Assembly: GCF_034190915.1 (NCBI RefSeq)
Contig: NW_026947501.1
Location: 2,232,001 to 2,296,000 of the forward strand
Length of the DNA stretch: 64,000 bases
Source of the DNA: Cavia porcellus
Lineage: Eukaryota > Chordata > Mammalia > Rodentia > Caviidae
Reading direction: 5' to 3'
Both the position numbers and the translations under genes were made by a program. Positions 23,365 through 36,244 of the stretch are shown in pieces. How positions within the stretch are numbered: position 1 is the first letter of the stretch; the number at the start of each line of letters is the position of its first letter. The notes beneath the pieces are model-generated. The model saw nothing but the letters and a program-made list of their open reading frames with translations. It was not told the DNA's origin and ran no database searches.

Positions 23365-24800
23365 AGTGCTTCCAGTTAGTGGTTAGGTTTAGGGGTTCAC
23401 GGTTAGGGTTAGTGTTATCATTAGGTTAGGGGTACCATTAGGGTTACAGAGTTAGGTTTAGTGTTAATGTTAATGTTAGGTTTAGAGGTTAGGGTTAGGG
23501 TTTGAGATAGGGTTATGGTTATGGTTATGGTTAAATTTAGGCATTTCGGTTACGGTTAGTGTAAGGGTAAGGGTTACAGTTATGGTTGGGGTTATGATTA
23601 GGGTGATGTTGAGGGTTAGGGTTAGGTTTAGTGTTAGGTTTAGGGATTAGGTTTAGGTTTAGAGGTTAGGGTTTAGGTAGTGTTAGGGTTAGTTTTAGAG
23701 TTATGGGTTAGGGTTAGGCTTAGGAATCCTGTTATGGTTAGGGGTTATGGTTTGGGTTAGGTTAAGGGTTAGGGTGAGTGTTAGAGTTAGGGGTTAGTGT
23801 TAGGGTTGGTATAGCATTCGTCTTAGTGTTATGGTTAGGGTTATGGTTAGGGTTAGCTTAGGATTACGTTTAGGTTTAGGGTTAGGGTTTGGTTTAGCAT
23901 TCGAGGGTTAGTGTTAGGGTTAGTGTTAGGGTTAGCATTATGTTTAGGTTTAGGATTAGAGGTTGGGTTAGTGATTGTGATAGGATTATGTTGTCATAGG
24001 ATAGTGTTTGTGATAGGGTTATCGTTAGGGTTAGGGTTTAGGGTTCGGGTTCAGGTTCAGGTTCGTGTTAGGTTTAGGGTTATGGTTATGGTTAGGGTTA
24101 GGTTTAGATTTAGGGTTACTGATTTGGGTTAGGGTTAAGGTTAGGGTTAGGGTTAGGGTTAGGGGTTGTGGTTAGGGTTATGGTTATGGTTAAGATTAAG
24201 TTTAGGGTTAGGGCTTAGGGTTAGGGCTCAGGGTTAGGGGTTAGGTTTATGGGTAGGGTTAGGATTAGGGTTAGGGTTATGGTTAGCGTTAGGGTTATGG
24301 TTACGGTAATGTTAGGGTTAGCGTTAGAGTTACAGTTTAGGGTTAGGGTCAGGTTTAATATAAGGGTTATGTTTTGGGTTAGGGTTAGGGGTTAGGGTTA
24401 GTGGTTAGGGTTAGTTTTAGGGTTAGGGTTATGGATTAGAGTTAGGATTAAGATTATTGTTCGTGTTAGGTTTAGGGTTAGTGTTAGGGTTTGGGTTGGG
24501 AGTTAGGGTTATTGTTAGTGTTAGGGGTTAGGGTGAGGGTAACATTATGGTTCTGTTTAGGGTTACAGTTACGGTTAGGGTGGCGTTTAGTGTTAGGGTT
24601 AGTGTTCGGGTTAAGGTTTGGGTTAATGTTAGGTTTACAGGTTAGGGTTAGGGGCTAGGGGTTAGGATTCGGGTTAGGGTTAGATTTAGACAGGGTTAGG
24701 GTTAGGGTTAGGGTTAGGGTTAAGGGTAAGATTATTGTAGGATTACATTTATGCTTAGCGTTCGGGTAAGGGTTAGAGTTTGGGGTGAGGGTTAGGGGTA
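23365..24800 (+). repeat. Long duplicate of 18,800-20,300
   Basis: Right-hand copy of the 1.5 kb pair. It carries GTGCTTCCAGTTAG at its start and GGTAACATTATGGTTCTG near 24,538. It also includes the GGTAATGTTAGGGTTAGCG word (near 24,306), after which array units jump straight to the sequence preceding the next landmark. Confidence 0.8.
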
Positions 24801-25089
24801 CAGTTGGGGTTAGGGTTAGGCTTAGGGTTATGGTTAGGTTACGGTTACAGTTGTGGGTTAGGATTATTTTTCGGATTATTGTTAGGCTTATGGTTAGTGT
24901 TAAGGGTTAGAGTGAGAGTTATATTAGGGTTCTGTTTATGGTTACATTTAGGGTTAGGGTTATGGTTAAGGTTAATGTTAGGGTTAGGGCTAGTGTTAGG
25001 TTTAGGTTTAGGGTTAAGCTTAGGGTTAATGTTAGGATTATGGGTTAGGGATAGGGGTTAGGGGTTAGCATTAGAGTTAGGGTAAGAGC

Positions 25090-25395
25090 TAGATAGGGTT
25101 AGGGTTAGCGTTAGGATTAAGTTTAGTTTTATCGTAGGGTTAATTTTAGGGTTAGGGTTAGGGTTGGGTTTAGATATTAGGGTTATTGTTATGTTTACGG
25201 TTAGGGTTAGGATTAGGGTTAGGCTTAGAGTTCGAGTTTAGGGAAAGCGGTAGGGTTCTAGTTAGTGTTAGAGGTCAGGGTTAGTGTTAATATTTGGGTT
25301 AGGGTTAGGGCTTAGGGTTAATGTTAAGATTATGGTTAGGGTAAAATCAGGGTTAACGCTAGGGTTAGGGTTTAGGGTTAGATTCAGGTTTATTA
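25090..25395 (+). repeat. Duplicate of 21,340-21,640
   Basis: Right-hand copy, with GTAGGGTTCTAGTTAG and AATATTTGGG in the same order. It continues rightward into a third, shorter relative of the GGTAAC...TTCTG region (about 25,480-25,800). Confidence 0.75.
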
Positions 25396-26399
25396 TTAGG
25401 GTTATGGTTAAGGTTAGGGTTAAGTATTAGGGTTACGATTAGTTTTAGTATTAGGTTTAGAGTTTGGGATAGGAGTTAGGGTTAGTGTTAGGGTTAGGGG
25501 TTAGTTTGAGGGTAACGTTAGGGTTCTGTTTCGTGTTACAGTTGGGGTTAGGGTTGCGGATAGGTTAGGGTTAGGGTTAGCGTTAGTGTTAGGTTTAAGG
25601 TTAGGGTTAATGTTAGGGTTGCACGTTACTGTTAGGGGTTAGAGGTTAGGATTCAGGTTAGGGTTAGACCTAGACAATGTTAGGGTTAGGTTTAGGGTTA
25701 AGGGCAGGGTTATAGTAGGCTTACGGTTAGGCTTAGGGTTAGGGTTAGAGGTTAGGGTTAGGGTTAGGGTTAGAGTTAGGGTTAGGGTTATTGTTGGGAT
25801 TACAGGTTAGGCTTAGGGTTAGGGTTAGTTTTAGGGATAGGGTTAAGGTTAGGGTTAATGTTAGTGTTACGGGTTAGTGTTGGGGGTTAGGGTTTAGGAT
25901 TAGGGCTTGGATTAGAGCTAGACAGGCTTAGGTTTAGGATTAGGGTTAAGGTTAGTGTTATCGTAGGCTTAGAGTTTAGGGTGATGGTTAGGGCTAGAGT
26001 TAGAGTTAGGGTTATTGTTAGGGTTAGAGGTTAGGGTTAGGGATACCATTAAGTTTAGGGTTAAGCTTAGTATTAGTGTTAGATGTTAGGGTTAGGTTTA
26101 GGGTTAGGCTTATGGTTAGTGTTAGTGTTAGTTTTAGGGTTTGAGTTTAGTGTTAGTCTAACTGTTAGAGTGAGGGTTAGGGTTAGAGTTAGCGTTAGAG
26201 TTTAGGGAAATTGTTTGGGTTAGTGTTAGGGTTAGAGTTCAGGGCTATTGTTAGTGTTAGGGTGAGAGTTAGAGTTATGGTTATTGTAAGATTTAGGTTC
26301 AGGGTTATGGTTAGGTTTAGATTTAGGGGTACAGTTAGGATTAGAGATTAGGGTTAGGGTTAGGTTTAGGGTTAGGGTTAGGGTTAGGGTTAGTATTAG

Positions 26400-26730
26400 T
26401 GTTAGGGCTTAAGGTTAGGGGTTAGGTTTAGGGATATGGATTAAGGTTAGTGGTTAAATTTAGGGGTTAGGTTTATGGTTAGGGTTAGGGTTAGCATTAG
26501 GCGTACCATTAGGTTTAGGTTTAGGGTTACAGTTACGTTTATAGATTAGGTTTAGGGTTAGTGTTAGTGTTAGTGTTAGTGTTGGGGTTAGAGTTAGGGT
26601 TAGGGTTACAGTTAGGGTTTGTGTTAGGGTTTGTGTTAGGGTTAGAGTTACGATAAGGTTTAGATTTGGAGTTACATTTAGGGTTAGAGATTAGTGTTAG
26701 CATTAGGTTTAGGGTTAGGGTTAGGGTTAG
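26400..26730 (+). repeat. Duplicate of 20,724-21,062
   Basis: Right-hand copy of the flank that ends at a unit landmark. Its TTAGTG run (26,558-26,581) has four copies against eight in the left copy. Confidence 0.8.
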
Positions 26731-29700
26731 GCCTAGAGGGTTGGGGTTAGGTTTAGGGTTACAGGTTAGGGTTACAGGTTAGGTTTATGTTTAGTGTTAA
26801 GGGTAGGGTTCGAGTTAGGGTTAAGGATAGGTTAGGGTTAGGCTTATGCGTTACGGTGAAGCTAAATTTAGGGTTCGTTTTAGGGTTACAATTAGGGTTG
26901 CGGTTACAGTTAGGGTGAGGGTTAGGGTTAACGTTAGAGTTAATGTTATGGTTACGGGTTAGGGTTAGGGCTTAGGGGTTAGGATTAGGTGTAGGGTTAG
27001 AGTTGGACAGGGTTATGTTTAGGGTTAGGGTTAGGGTTAGTGTTAGAGTTTACCATCAGGGATAGGGTTATGCTTCATGTTTGGTTTAGGGTTATTACTA
27101 GGGATAGAGGTTAAGGTTATACTTAGGGTTAGGGTCAGATGTTAGGGTTCGGTTTAGGGTAAGGTTTAGTGTTTGTTTTATGGTTCGGGTTTGGGTTAGG
27201 TTTAGGGTTAGTGTTTAGCGTTAGGGGTTAGGGTTTAGGGTTAGAGGTTAGGGTTACTGTTAGGGTTAGGGTTAAGGTTAGGGTTAGGGTTAGGGTTAGA
27301 GGGTTAGGGTGAGTGTTAGGTTAAATTTATGCTTAGAGTTTAGGGTTAGGTTTACAGATAGGGTTATGGTTATTCTTATGGTTACAGTTGGGGTTAGGCT
27401 TACGGTTTGTGTTAGGGTTATGGTTACGCTTATGGTTAGGGCTATGATTAGTGTGACGGTTAGGTTAGGGTTAGGTTTAGTGTTAGGCTTAGGGATTAGG
27501 GTTACTTTTAGGGGTTAGGGTTAGAGTTAGTGTTGGGATTAGTGATAGGGTTAAGGGTTACGGTTAGTGTTAGGATTAGGGTTAGGGTTAGGGTTAGAGG
27601 GTTAAGGGTAGGGTTAGGGTTAGTGTTAGGTTTCGGTTTATGGTTAGAGCTTAGGGTTAAGGTTAGAGACAGGGTTGTTTTTTGGTTTGAGGCTTAGGGT
27701 TATGGTTAGAGTTAGTGTTAGTGTTAGGGTTAGGGATATAGTTACAGTTAGTGTTAGGGTTAGAGTTAGGGTTAGGGATTTGGGCTAGGCTTAGGGTTAG
27801 AGTTAGGGTTAGGGTTAGGCTTAGGGTTAGTGTTAGGGTTAGTGTTAGAGTTAGGTTTAGGGATTTGGGTTAGGGTTAGGATTAGGTATAGGGTTATGGT
27901 TAGAGTTACGGTTACAGTTAGGGGTTAGAGTTAGGTTTACGATTAGGGTTAGGGTTAAGTTTCAGGTTAGTGTTTAGTTTTCATTTTAGGGTTAGGATTA
28001 GGGTTAGAGAGTTAGGTTTAGTTTTGGGGTTAGGGTTACCATTAGGGTTTGGGTTAGTGTTTTGGCTTAAAGGTAGGTGTTAGGCTTAGGGTTATTGCTT
28101 AGGGGTAGTGGTTAGAATTAGGGGATAGGATTATGGTTAGGGTTAGGGTTAGGATTAGGGTTAGTGTTAGTTTTAGGGTGAGGGTTAGAGTTAGGTTTAG
28201 AGATTAGGGTTACAGTTAGGGTTAGGGTTACGGTTAGGGTTAGAGGTTAGGGTTAGGGTTAGGTTTAGATTTAGGGTTATGTTAAGGGTTAGGGATTAAG
28301 TTTAGCGTTAGGTTTAGGGTTAAGTTTAGGGTTAGGGTTAGCTTTAGGTTTAGAGGTTATGGTTATGTTTAGGGTTAAGGTTAGGGTTAGAGTTAGGTTT
28401 CCAGGTAGGGTTAGGGTTAGGGTTAGAGGTTAGGGTGAGGGTAAATTTAGGGTTTGTTTTAGGGATACGATTAGGGTTAGGGTTATGTTTAGGGTTAGGG
28501 TTAAGTTTAGGGTTAATGTTAAGATTACAGTTTAGGGATAGAGGTTAGTGGTTAGGAATAGGATTAGGGTTATAGCTAGAGAGTGTTTGGGTTAGGGTTA
28601 GGGTTAGGGTTACAGTTTAGCATCATGATTAGGGTTAGGCTTCATGCTAGGGTAGGGTTTTTGTTAGGGTTAGAGGTTAGGGCTAGGTTTAGGGTTAGGG
28701 TCAGAGGTTATGGTTCAGGTTAGTGTTACGATTAGTGTTAGGGTAAGTTTTAAGGGTTTGGGTTAGGGTTAGGTTTAGGGTTAGTGCTTCCAGTTAGAGG
28801 TTAGGTTTAGGGGTTAGCGGTTAGTGTTAGTGTTATGGTTAGGTTAGGGTTACCATTAGGGTTAGAGAGTTAGGTTTAGTGTTAATGTTAAGGTTAGGTT
28901 TAGAGGTTAGGGTTAGGGTTTGAGATAGGTTTATGGTTATGGTTATAGTTAATTTAGGCGTTAGGGTTACGGTTAGTGTAAGGGTAAGGGTTACATTTAT
29001 GGTTGGGGTTATGATTAGGGTGATGTTGAGGGTTACGGTTAGGTTTAGTGTTAGGTTTAGGGATTAGGGTTAGGTTTAGAGGTTAGGGTTTAAGTAGTGT
29101 TAGGTTTAGTTTTAGGGTTATGGGTTAGGGTTATTCTTAGGACTCCTGTTATGGTTAGGGGTTAGGGTTTGTGTTAGGTTTAGGGTTAGGGTGAGTGTTA
29201 GAGTTAGGGGTTAGTCTTAGGGTTGGGATAGCATTCGACTTAGTGTTATGGTTAGGGTTAGCGTTATGGTTAAGGTTATGGTTAGGGTTAGCATTAGGAT
29301 TAGGTTTAGGGTTAGGGTTAGGGTTAGGTTTAGGGTTCGAGGGTTAGTGCTAGGTTTAGGGTTAGGGTTAGCTTTAGGTTTAGGGATAGTGTTAGGTTTA
29401 GGGTTAGAGTATTAGGGTTAGTGTTAGGGTTAGCATTATGTTTAGGTTTAGGATTAGAGGTTAGTGTTAGTGTTAGCGATAGGGTTATCGTTAGAGTTAG
29501 GGTTTAGGGTTCGGGTTCAGGCTCGGGTTAGGGTTAGTGTTATCGTTAGGTTTAGGGTTATGGTTATGGTTAGTGTTAGGTTTAGATTTAGGGTTATTGA
29601 TTCGGGTTATGGTTAAGGTTAGGGTTAGACTTAGGGTTAGGTGTTGTGGTTAGCGTTACGGTTATAGTTAGGATTAAGTTTAGGGTTAGTGCTTAGTGTT

Positions 29701-29878
29701 AGGGCTCAGGGTTTGGGTTAGGTTTATGGGTAGGGTTAGCGTTAAGGTAAGGGTTAGGGTTAGCATTAGGGTTTTCCTTAGGGTAATGTTAGGGTTAGCG
29801 TTAGAGTTAAGGTTTAGGGTTATGGTCAAGTTTAGGATTAGGGTTCTGGTTAGGGTTCGGGTTAAGGATTAGGGTAAG
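26731..29878 (+). repeat. Array unit 1, 3,148 bp (ancestral type)
   Basis: First unit of near-standard length, from GCCTAGAGGG to the base before the next one. It has the full order of array words: GGACAGGG, the T6 word (27678-27683), GAGAGTGTTTGGG, CTTCCAG (near 28,788), CTCCTG and GCATTCGACTT. It differs from later units at many positions, and the start codon of the 62-codon open stretch is in a different context with no matching ORF. I take it as an old edge unit. Confidence 0.88.
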
Positions 29879-32800
29879 GCCTAGAGGGTTGGGGTTAGGC
29901 TTAGGGTTACAGGTTAGGGTTACAGGTTAGGTTAATGTTTAGCGTTAAGTTTAGGGTTAGAGTTAGGTTTAGGGATAGGTTAGGGTTAGGCTTACGGGTT
30001 AGGGAGAAGCTAAATTTAGGGTTCGTTTTAGGGTTACAATTAGGGTTGCGGTTAGGGTTAGGCTTAGGGTTAGGGTTAACGTTACAGTTAATGTTAGGGT
30101 TACTGGTTAGTTTTAGGGCTTAGGTGTTACGATTAGGTTTAGGGTTAGAGTTGGACAGGTTTATGTTTAGGGTTAGCGTTAGGGTTAGGTTTAGGGTTAG
30201 GGTATAGCATCAGGGATAGAGTAATGCTTCGTATTTGGCTTAGGGTTATTATTAGGGTTAGAGGTTAAGGTTTTGCTTAGGGTTAGGGTCAGATGTTAGG
30301 GTTAGGTTTAGTGTTAGGGTTAGTGTATGTTTTAGTGTTCGGGTTCGGGTTAGGTTTAGGGTTATTGTTTAGGGTTAGGGTTTAGGGTTTAGGGTTAGAG
30401 GTTAGGGTTGCTGTTAGGGTTAGGGTTAAGGTTAGGGTTAGGGTTAGGGTTAGAGGGTTAGGGTGAGTGTTATGTTAAATTTATGCTTAGAGTTTAGGGT
30501 TAGGTTTACAGATAGGGTTATGGTTATTCTTATGGTTATAGTTAGGGGTTAGGGTTATGGTTTGTGTTAGGGTTATGGTTACGCTTATGGTTAGGGCTAT
30601 GATTAGGGTGACAGTTAGGGTTAGGGTTAGGGTTAGTGTTAGGCTTATGGATTAGGGTTAGTTTTAGGGGTTAGGTTTAGAGTTAGTGTTGGGATTCGTG
30701 TTAGGGTTAAGGGTTACGGTTAGTGTTAGGGTTAGGGTTAGGGTTAGGGTTAGAGGGTTAGGGGTAGATTTAGGGTTAGTGTTACCGTAAGGTTTCGGTT
30801 TATGGTTAGAGTTTAGGATTAGGGTTAGTGATAGGGTTGTTTTTTGGTTTGAGATTTAGGGTTAGGGTTAGGTTTAGTGTTAGTGTTAAGGTTAGGGATA
30901 TAGTTACAGTTAGTGTTACGGTTAAAGTTAGGTTTATGGATTTGGGCTAGGCTTAGGGTTAGAGATAGGGTTAGGGTTAGGGTTAGGATTTCGGTTAGGG
31001 TTAGGCTAAGGTTTAGTGTAGGGTTAATGTTAGAGTTAGGTTTAGGTATTTGGGTTAGGGTTAGGTTTAGGTATAGGGTTATGGTTAGAGTTACGGTTAC
31101 AGTTAGGGGTTAGAGTTATGTTTACGTTTAGGGTTAGAGTTAAGGTTAAGGTTAGTGGTTAGTTTTCGTTTTAGGGTTAGGATTAGGATTAGAGAGTTAG
31201 GTTTAGGTTTGGGGTTAGGGTTACCATTAATGTTTGGGTTAGGTTTAGGGTTAGTGTTAGTATTAGTATTATGGCTTAAAGTTAGGTGTTAGACTTAGGG
31301 TTATTGCTTAGGGGTAGTGGTTAGAATTAGGGGATAGGATTATGGTTAGGGTTAGGGTTAGGATTAGGGTTAGTGTTAGTTTTAGGGTGAGGGTTAGATT
31401 TAGGTTTAGAGATTAGGGTTACAGTTAGGGTTAGGGTTACGGTTAGGGTTAGAGGTTAGGGTTAGGGTTAGGTTTAGATTTAGGGTTATGTTCAGGGTTA
31501 GAGATTAAGTTTAGCGTTAGGTTTAGGGTTAAGTTTATGGTTAGGGTTAGCTTTAGGTTTAGAGGTTATGGTTATGGTTAGGGTTTAGGTTAGGGTTAGA
31601 GTTAGGGTTCCAGTTAGGGTTAGGGTTAGGGTTAGGGGTTAGGGTGAGGGTAAATTTAGGGTTTGTTTTAGGGATACGATTAGGGTTATGGTTATGGTTA
31701 GGGTTAGGGTTAAGTTTAGGGTTAATGTTAATATTACGGTTTAGGGATAGGGGTTAGTGGTAAGGATTAGGATTAGGGTTATAGCTAGAGAGTGTTTGGG
31801 TTAGGGTTAGGGTTAGGGTTACAGTTTAGCATCATGATTAGGGTTAGGCTTTATGCTAGGGTTAGGGTTTTTGTTAGGGTTAGAGGTTAGGGTTAGGTTT
31901 AGTGTTAGGGTCAGAGGTTTGGGTTCCGATTAGTGTTACGATTAGTGTTAGGGTTAGTTTTAAGGGTTTGGGTTAGGGTTAGGTTTAGGGTTAGTGCTTC
32001 CAGTTAGGGGTTAGGTTTAGGGGTTAGGGTTAGTGTTATGATTAGGATAGGGGTGCCATTAGTGTTAGAGAGTTAGGTTTAGTGTTAACGTTAAGGTTAG
32101 GTTTAGAGGTTAGGTTTAGGGTTTGAGATAGGGTTATGGTTATGGTTATGGTTTAATTTAGGCGATAGGGTTACGGTTAGTGTAAGGGTAAGGGTTACGG
32201 TTATGATTGGGGTTATGATTAGGGTGATGTTGAGGGTTAGGGTTAGGTTTAGTGTTAGGTTTAGTGATTAGGGTTAGGTTTAGAGGTTAGGGTTTAGGTA
32301 GTGTTAGGGTTAGTTTTAGGGTTATGGGTTAGGGTTAGGCTTAGGGCTCCTGTTATGGTTAGGGGTTAGGGTTTGGGTTAGGTTTAGGGTTATGGTGAGT
32401 GTTAGAGTTAGGGGTTAGTCTTAGGGTTGGGATAGCATTCGACTTAGTGTTATGGTTAGGGTTAGCGTTATGGTTAGGGTTATGGTTAGGGTTAGCATTA
32501 GGATTAGGTTTAGGGTTAGGGTTAGGTTTAGGTTTAGGGTTCGAGGGTTAGTGCTAGGTTTAGGGTTAGGGTTAGCTTTAGGTTTAGGGATAGTGTTAGG
32601 TTTAGGGTTAGAGTATTAGGGTTAGTGTTAGGGTTAGCATTATGTTTAGGTTTAGGATTAGAGGTTAGAGTTAGTGTTAGCGATAGGGTTATCGTTAGGG
32701 TTAGGGTTTAGGGTTCGGGTTCAGGCTCGGGTTAGGGTTAGTGTTATCGTTAGGTTTGGGGTTATGGTTATGGTTATTGTTAGGTTTAGATTTAGGGTTA

Positions 32801-33082
32801 TTGATTCGGGTTAGGGTTAAAGTTAGGCTTAGACTTAGGGTTAGGTGTTGTGGTTAGGGTTACGGTTATAGTTAGGATTAAGTTTAGGGTTAGGGCTTAG
32901 TGTTAGGGCTCAGGGTTAGGGTTAGGTTTATAGGTAGGGTTAGCATTAAGGTTAGGGTTAGGGTTAGCATTAGGGTTTTGCTTAGGGTAATGTTAGGGTT
33001 AGCGTTAGAGTTAAAGTTTAGGGTTATGGTCAAGTTTAGGATTAGGGTTCTGGTTAGGGTTCGGGTTAAGGATTAGGGTAAG
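29879..33082 (+). repeat. Array unit 2, 3,204 bp (B-like)
   Basis: Contains the segment with GGTTGCTGTTAGGG near 30,407 that all B units keep and A units lack, and the B form of the T6 word (TTGTTTTTTGG; T6 at 30840-30845). It differs from true B units at scattered sites. It carries the 62-codon open stretch (29,935) and a diverged 66-codon one (30,913). Confidence 0.88.
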
Positions 33083-36000
33083 GCCTAGAGGGTTGGGGTT
33101 AGGCTTAGGGTTACAAGTTAGGGTTACAGGTTAGATTAATGTTTAGCATTAAGTTTAGGGTTTGAGTTAGGTTTAGGGATAGGTTAGGGTTAGGCTTACG
33201 GGTTAGGGAGAAGCTAAATTTAGGGTTCATTTTAGGGTTACCATTAGGGTTTCGGTTAGGGTTAGGGTTAGGGTTAGGGTTAAGGTTACAGTTAATGTTA
33301 GGGTTACTGGTTAGTTTTAGGGCTTAGGTGTTACGATTAGGTTTAGGGTTAGAGTTGGACAGGTTCATGTTTAGGGTTAGCGTTAGGGTTAGGTTTAGGG
33401 TTAGGGTATAGCATCAGGGATAGGGTAATGCTTCGTGTTTGGCTTAGGGTTATTATTAGGGTTAGAGTGTAAGGTTATGCTTAGGGTTAGGGTCAGATGT
33501 TAGGGTTATGTTTAGGGTTAGGGTTAGTGTATGTTTTAGTGTTCGGGTTCAGTTTAGGTTTAGGGTTATTGTTTAGGGTTAGGGGTTAGGGTTTAGGGTT
33601 AGAGGGTTAGGGTGAGTGTTATGTTAAATTAATGCTTAGAGTTTAGGGTTAGGTTTACAGATTGGGTTATGTTTATTCTTATGGTTACTGTTAGGGGTTA
33701 GGGTTATGGTTTGTGTTAGTGTTATGGTTACACTTATGGTTAGGGGTATGATTAGGGTGACAGTTAGGGTTAGGGTTAGGTTTAGTGTTAGGCTTATGGA
33801 TTAGGGTTAGTTTTAGGGGTTAGGTTTAGAGTTAGTGTTGGGATTAGTGTTAGGGTTAAGGGTTACGGTTAGTGTTAGGGTTAGGGTTAGGGTTAAGGTT
33901 AGAGGGTTAGGGGTAGGGTTAGGGTTAGTGTTACCATTAGGTTTCGGTTTATGGTTAGAGTTTAGGATTAGGGTTAGTGATAGGGTTATTTTTTGGTTTG
34001 AGATTTAGGGTTAGGGTTAGGGTTAGTGTTAGTGTTAGGGTTAGGGATATAGTTACAGTTAGTGTTACGGTTAAAGTTAAGTTTAGTGATATGGGCTAGG
34101 CTTAGGGTTAGAGTTAGGCTTAGGGTTAGGGTTAGGATTTCGGTTAGGGTTAGGCTAAGGGTTAGTGTTAGGGTTAATGTTAGAGTTAGGTTTATGTATT
34201 TGGTTAGAGTTAGGGTTAGGTATAGGGTTATGGTTAGAGTTACGGTTACAGTTAGGGGTTAGAGTTAGGTTTACGTTTAGGGTTAGGGTTAAGGTTAAGG
34301 TTTGTGGTTAGTTTTCGTTTTAGGGTTAGGATTAGGGTTAGAGAGTTAGGTTTATGTTTGGGGTTAGCGTTACCATTAGGGTTTGGGTTTGGTTTAGTGT
34401 TAGTATCAGTATTAGTGTTATGGCTTAAAGTTAGTTGTTAGGCTTAGGGTTATTACTTAGGGGTAGTGGTTAGAATAAGGGGTTAGGATTATGGTTAGGG
34501 TTAGGGTTAGGATTAGGGTTAGTGTTAGTTTTAGGGTGAGGGTTAGATTTAGGTTTAGAGATTAGGGTTACAGATAGGGTTAGGGTTACGGTTAGGGTTA
34601 GAGATTAGGGTTAGGGTTAAGTTTAGATTTAGGGTTATGTTAAGTGTTAGGGATTAAGTTTAGCATTAGGCTTAGGGTTAAGTTTAGGGTTAGGGTTAGG
34701 TTTAGGTTTAGAGGTTATGGTTATGGTTAGGGTTAAGGTTAGCATTAGAGTTAGGGTTCCAGTTAGGGTTAGGGTTAGGGTTAGAGGTTAGGGTGAGGTT
34801 AAATTTAGGGTTTGTTTTAAGAATACGATTAGGGTTAGGGTTATGGTTAGGGTTAGGGTTAAGTTTAGGGTTAATGTTAAGATTACGGTTTAGGGATAGG
34901 TGTTAGTGGTTAGGATTAGGATTAGGGTTATAGCTAGAGAGTGTTTGGGTTAGGGTTAGGGTTAGGGCTAGGGTTACAGTTTAGCATCATGATTAGGGTT
35001 AGGCTTCATGCTAGGGTTAGGGTTTTTGTTAGGGTTAGAGGTTAGGGTTAGGTTTAGGGTTAGGGTCAGAGGTTAGGGTTCAGGTTAGGGTTACGATTAG
35101 TGTTAGGTTTAGTTTTAAGGGTTTGGGTTAGGGTTAGGTTTAGGGTTAGTCCTTCCAGTTAGGGGTTAGGTTTAGGGGTTAGCGGTTAGGGTTCGTGTTA
35201 TGGTTAGGTTAGGGTTACCATTAGGGTTAGAGAGTTTGGTTTAGTGTTAATGTTAAGGTTAGGTTTAGAGCCTAGGGTTAGGGTTTGAGATAGGGTTATG
35301 GTTATGGTTATGGTTAAATTTAGGCGTTAGGGTTACGGTTAGTGTAAGTGTAAGGGTTACGGTTATGTTTGGGGTTATGATTAGGGTGATGTTGAGGGTT
35401 AGGGTTAGGTTTAGTGTTAGGTTTAGGGATTATGGTTAGGTTTAGAGGTTAGGGTTTAGGTAGTGTTAGTGTTAGTTTTAGGGTTATGGGTTAGGGTTAG
35501 GCTTAGGGCTCCTGTTATGGTTACGGGTTAGGGTTTGGGTTAGGTTTAGGGTTAGTTTGAGTGTTAGAGTTAGGGGTTAGTCTTAAGGTTGGGATAGCAT
35601 TCGACTTAGTGTTATGGTTAGGGTTAGCGTTATGGTTAGGGTTATGGTTAGGGTTAGCATTAGGATTAGGTTTAGGGTTAGGGTTAGGGTTAGGTTTAGG
35701 GTTCGAGGGTTAGTGCTAGGTTTAGGGTTAGGGTTAGCTTTAGGTTTAGGGATAGTGTTAGGTTTATGGTTAGAGTATTAGGGTTAGTGTTAGGGTTAGC
35801 ATTATGTTGAGGTTTAGGGTTAGAGGTTAGGGTTAGTGTTAGCGATAGGGTTATCGTTAGGGTTAGGGTTTAGGGTTCGGGTTCAGGCTCGGGTTAGGGT
35901 TAGTGTTATCGTTAGGTTTAGTGTTATGGTTATGGTTAGTGTTAGGTTTAGATTTAGGGTTATTGATTCGGGTTAGGGTTAAGGTTAGGGTTAGACTTAG

Positions 36001-36244
36001 GGTTAGGTGTTGTGGTTAGGGTTACGGTTATAGTTAGGATTAAGTTTAGGGTTAGGGCTTAGTGTTAGGGCTCAGGGTTAGGGTTAGGTTTATGGGTAGG
36101 GTTAGCGTTAAGGTTAGGGTTAGGGTTAGCATTAGGGTTTTGCTTAGGGTAATGTTAGGGTTATCGTTAGAGTTAAGGTTTAGGGTTATAGTCAAGTATA
36201 GGATTAGGGTTCTGGTTAGGGTTCGGGTTAAGGATTAGGGTAAA
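33083..36244 (+). repeat. Array unit 3, 3,162 bp (A-like)
   Basis: Lacks the 55 bp segment present in B units and carries the A form of the T6 word (TTATTTTTTGG; T6 at 33989-33994). It still has the B-type GGGATAGCATTCGACTT word and the CAAG form of the ACAGGTTAGGG site at its start. It is thus an A progenitor that had not acquired every A marker, or a mosaic. Confidence 0.88.

Larger units (their letters stand above)
18751..26730 (+). repeat. Block II: long rearranged relatives of the array unit
   Basis: Starting with CCAGTTAGGGG near 18,811, this region uses the same irregular words as the later array (CTCCTGTTATGG, GCATTC, GACAGGG, GCCTAGAGGG). The words here are spread over about 4.5-5.7 kb instead of 3.2 kb, with extra segments and internal duplications. 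It reads as an older form of the unit, or a rearranged edge of the array. I see no coding sequence or unique DNA in it. Confidence 0.75.
21694..26730 (+). repeat. Long unit, 5,037 bp, probable progenitor form
   Basis: Begins with GCCTAGAGGG and is followed by the next landmark 5,037 bp later. Its first part (21,694 to about 23,300) aligns with the start of the 3.2 kb units, including the GGACAGGG word and the T6 word at 22638-22643. Relative to array units it lacks about 440 bp before the CTTCCAG word (23,370). After about 24,350 it holds about 2.4 kb that the array units lack. An ORF starting at 21750 corresponds to the 62-codon open stretch of the array. Confidence 0.7.
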
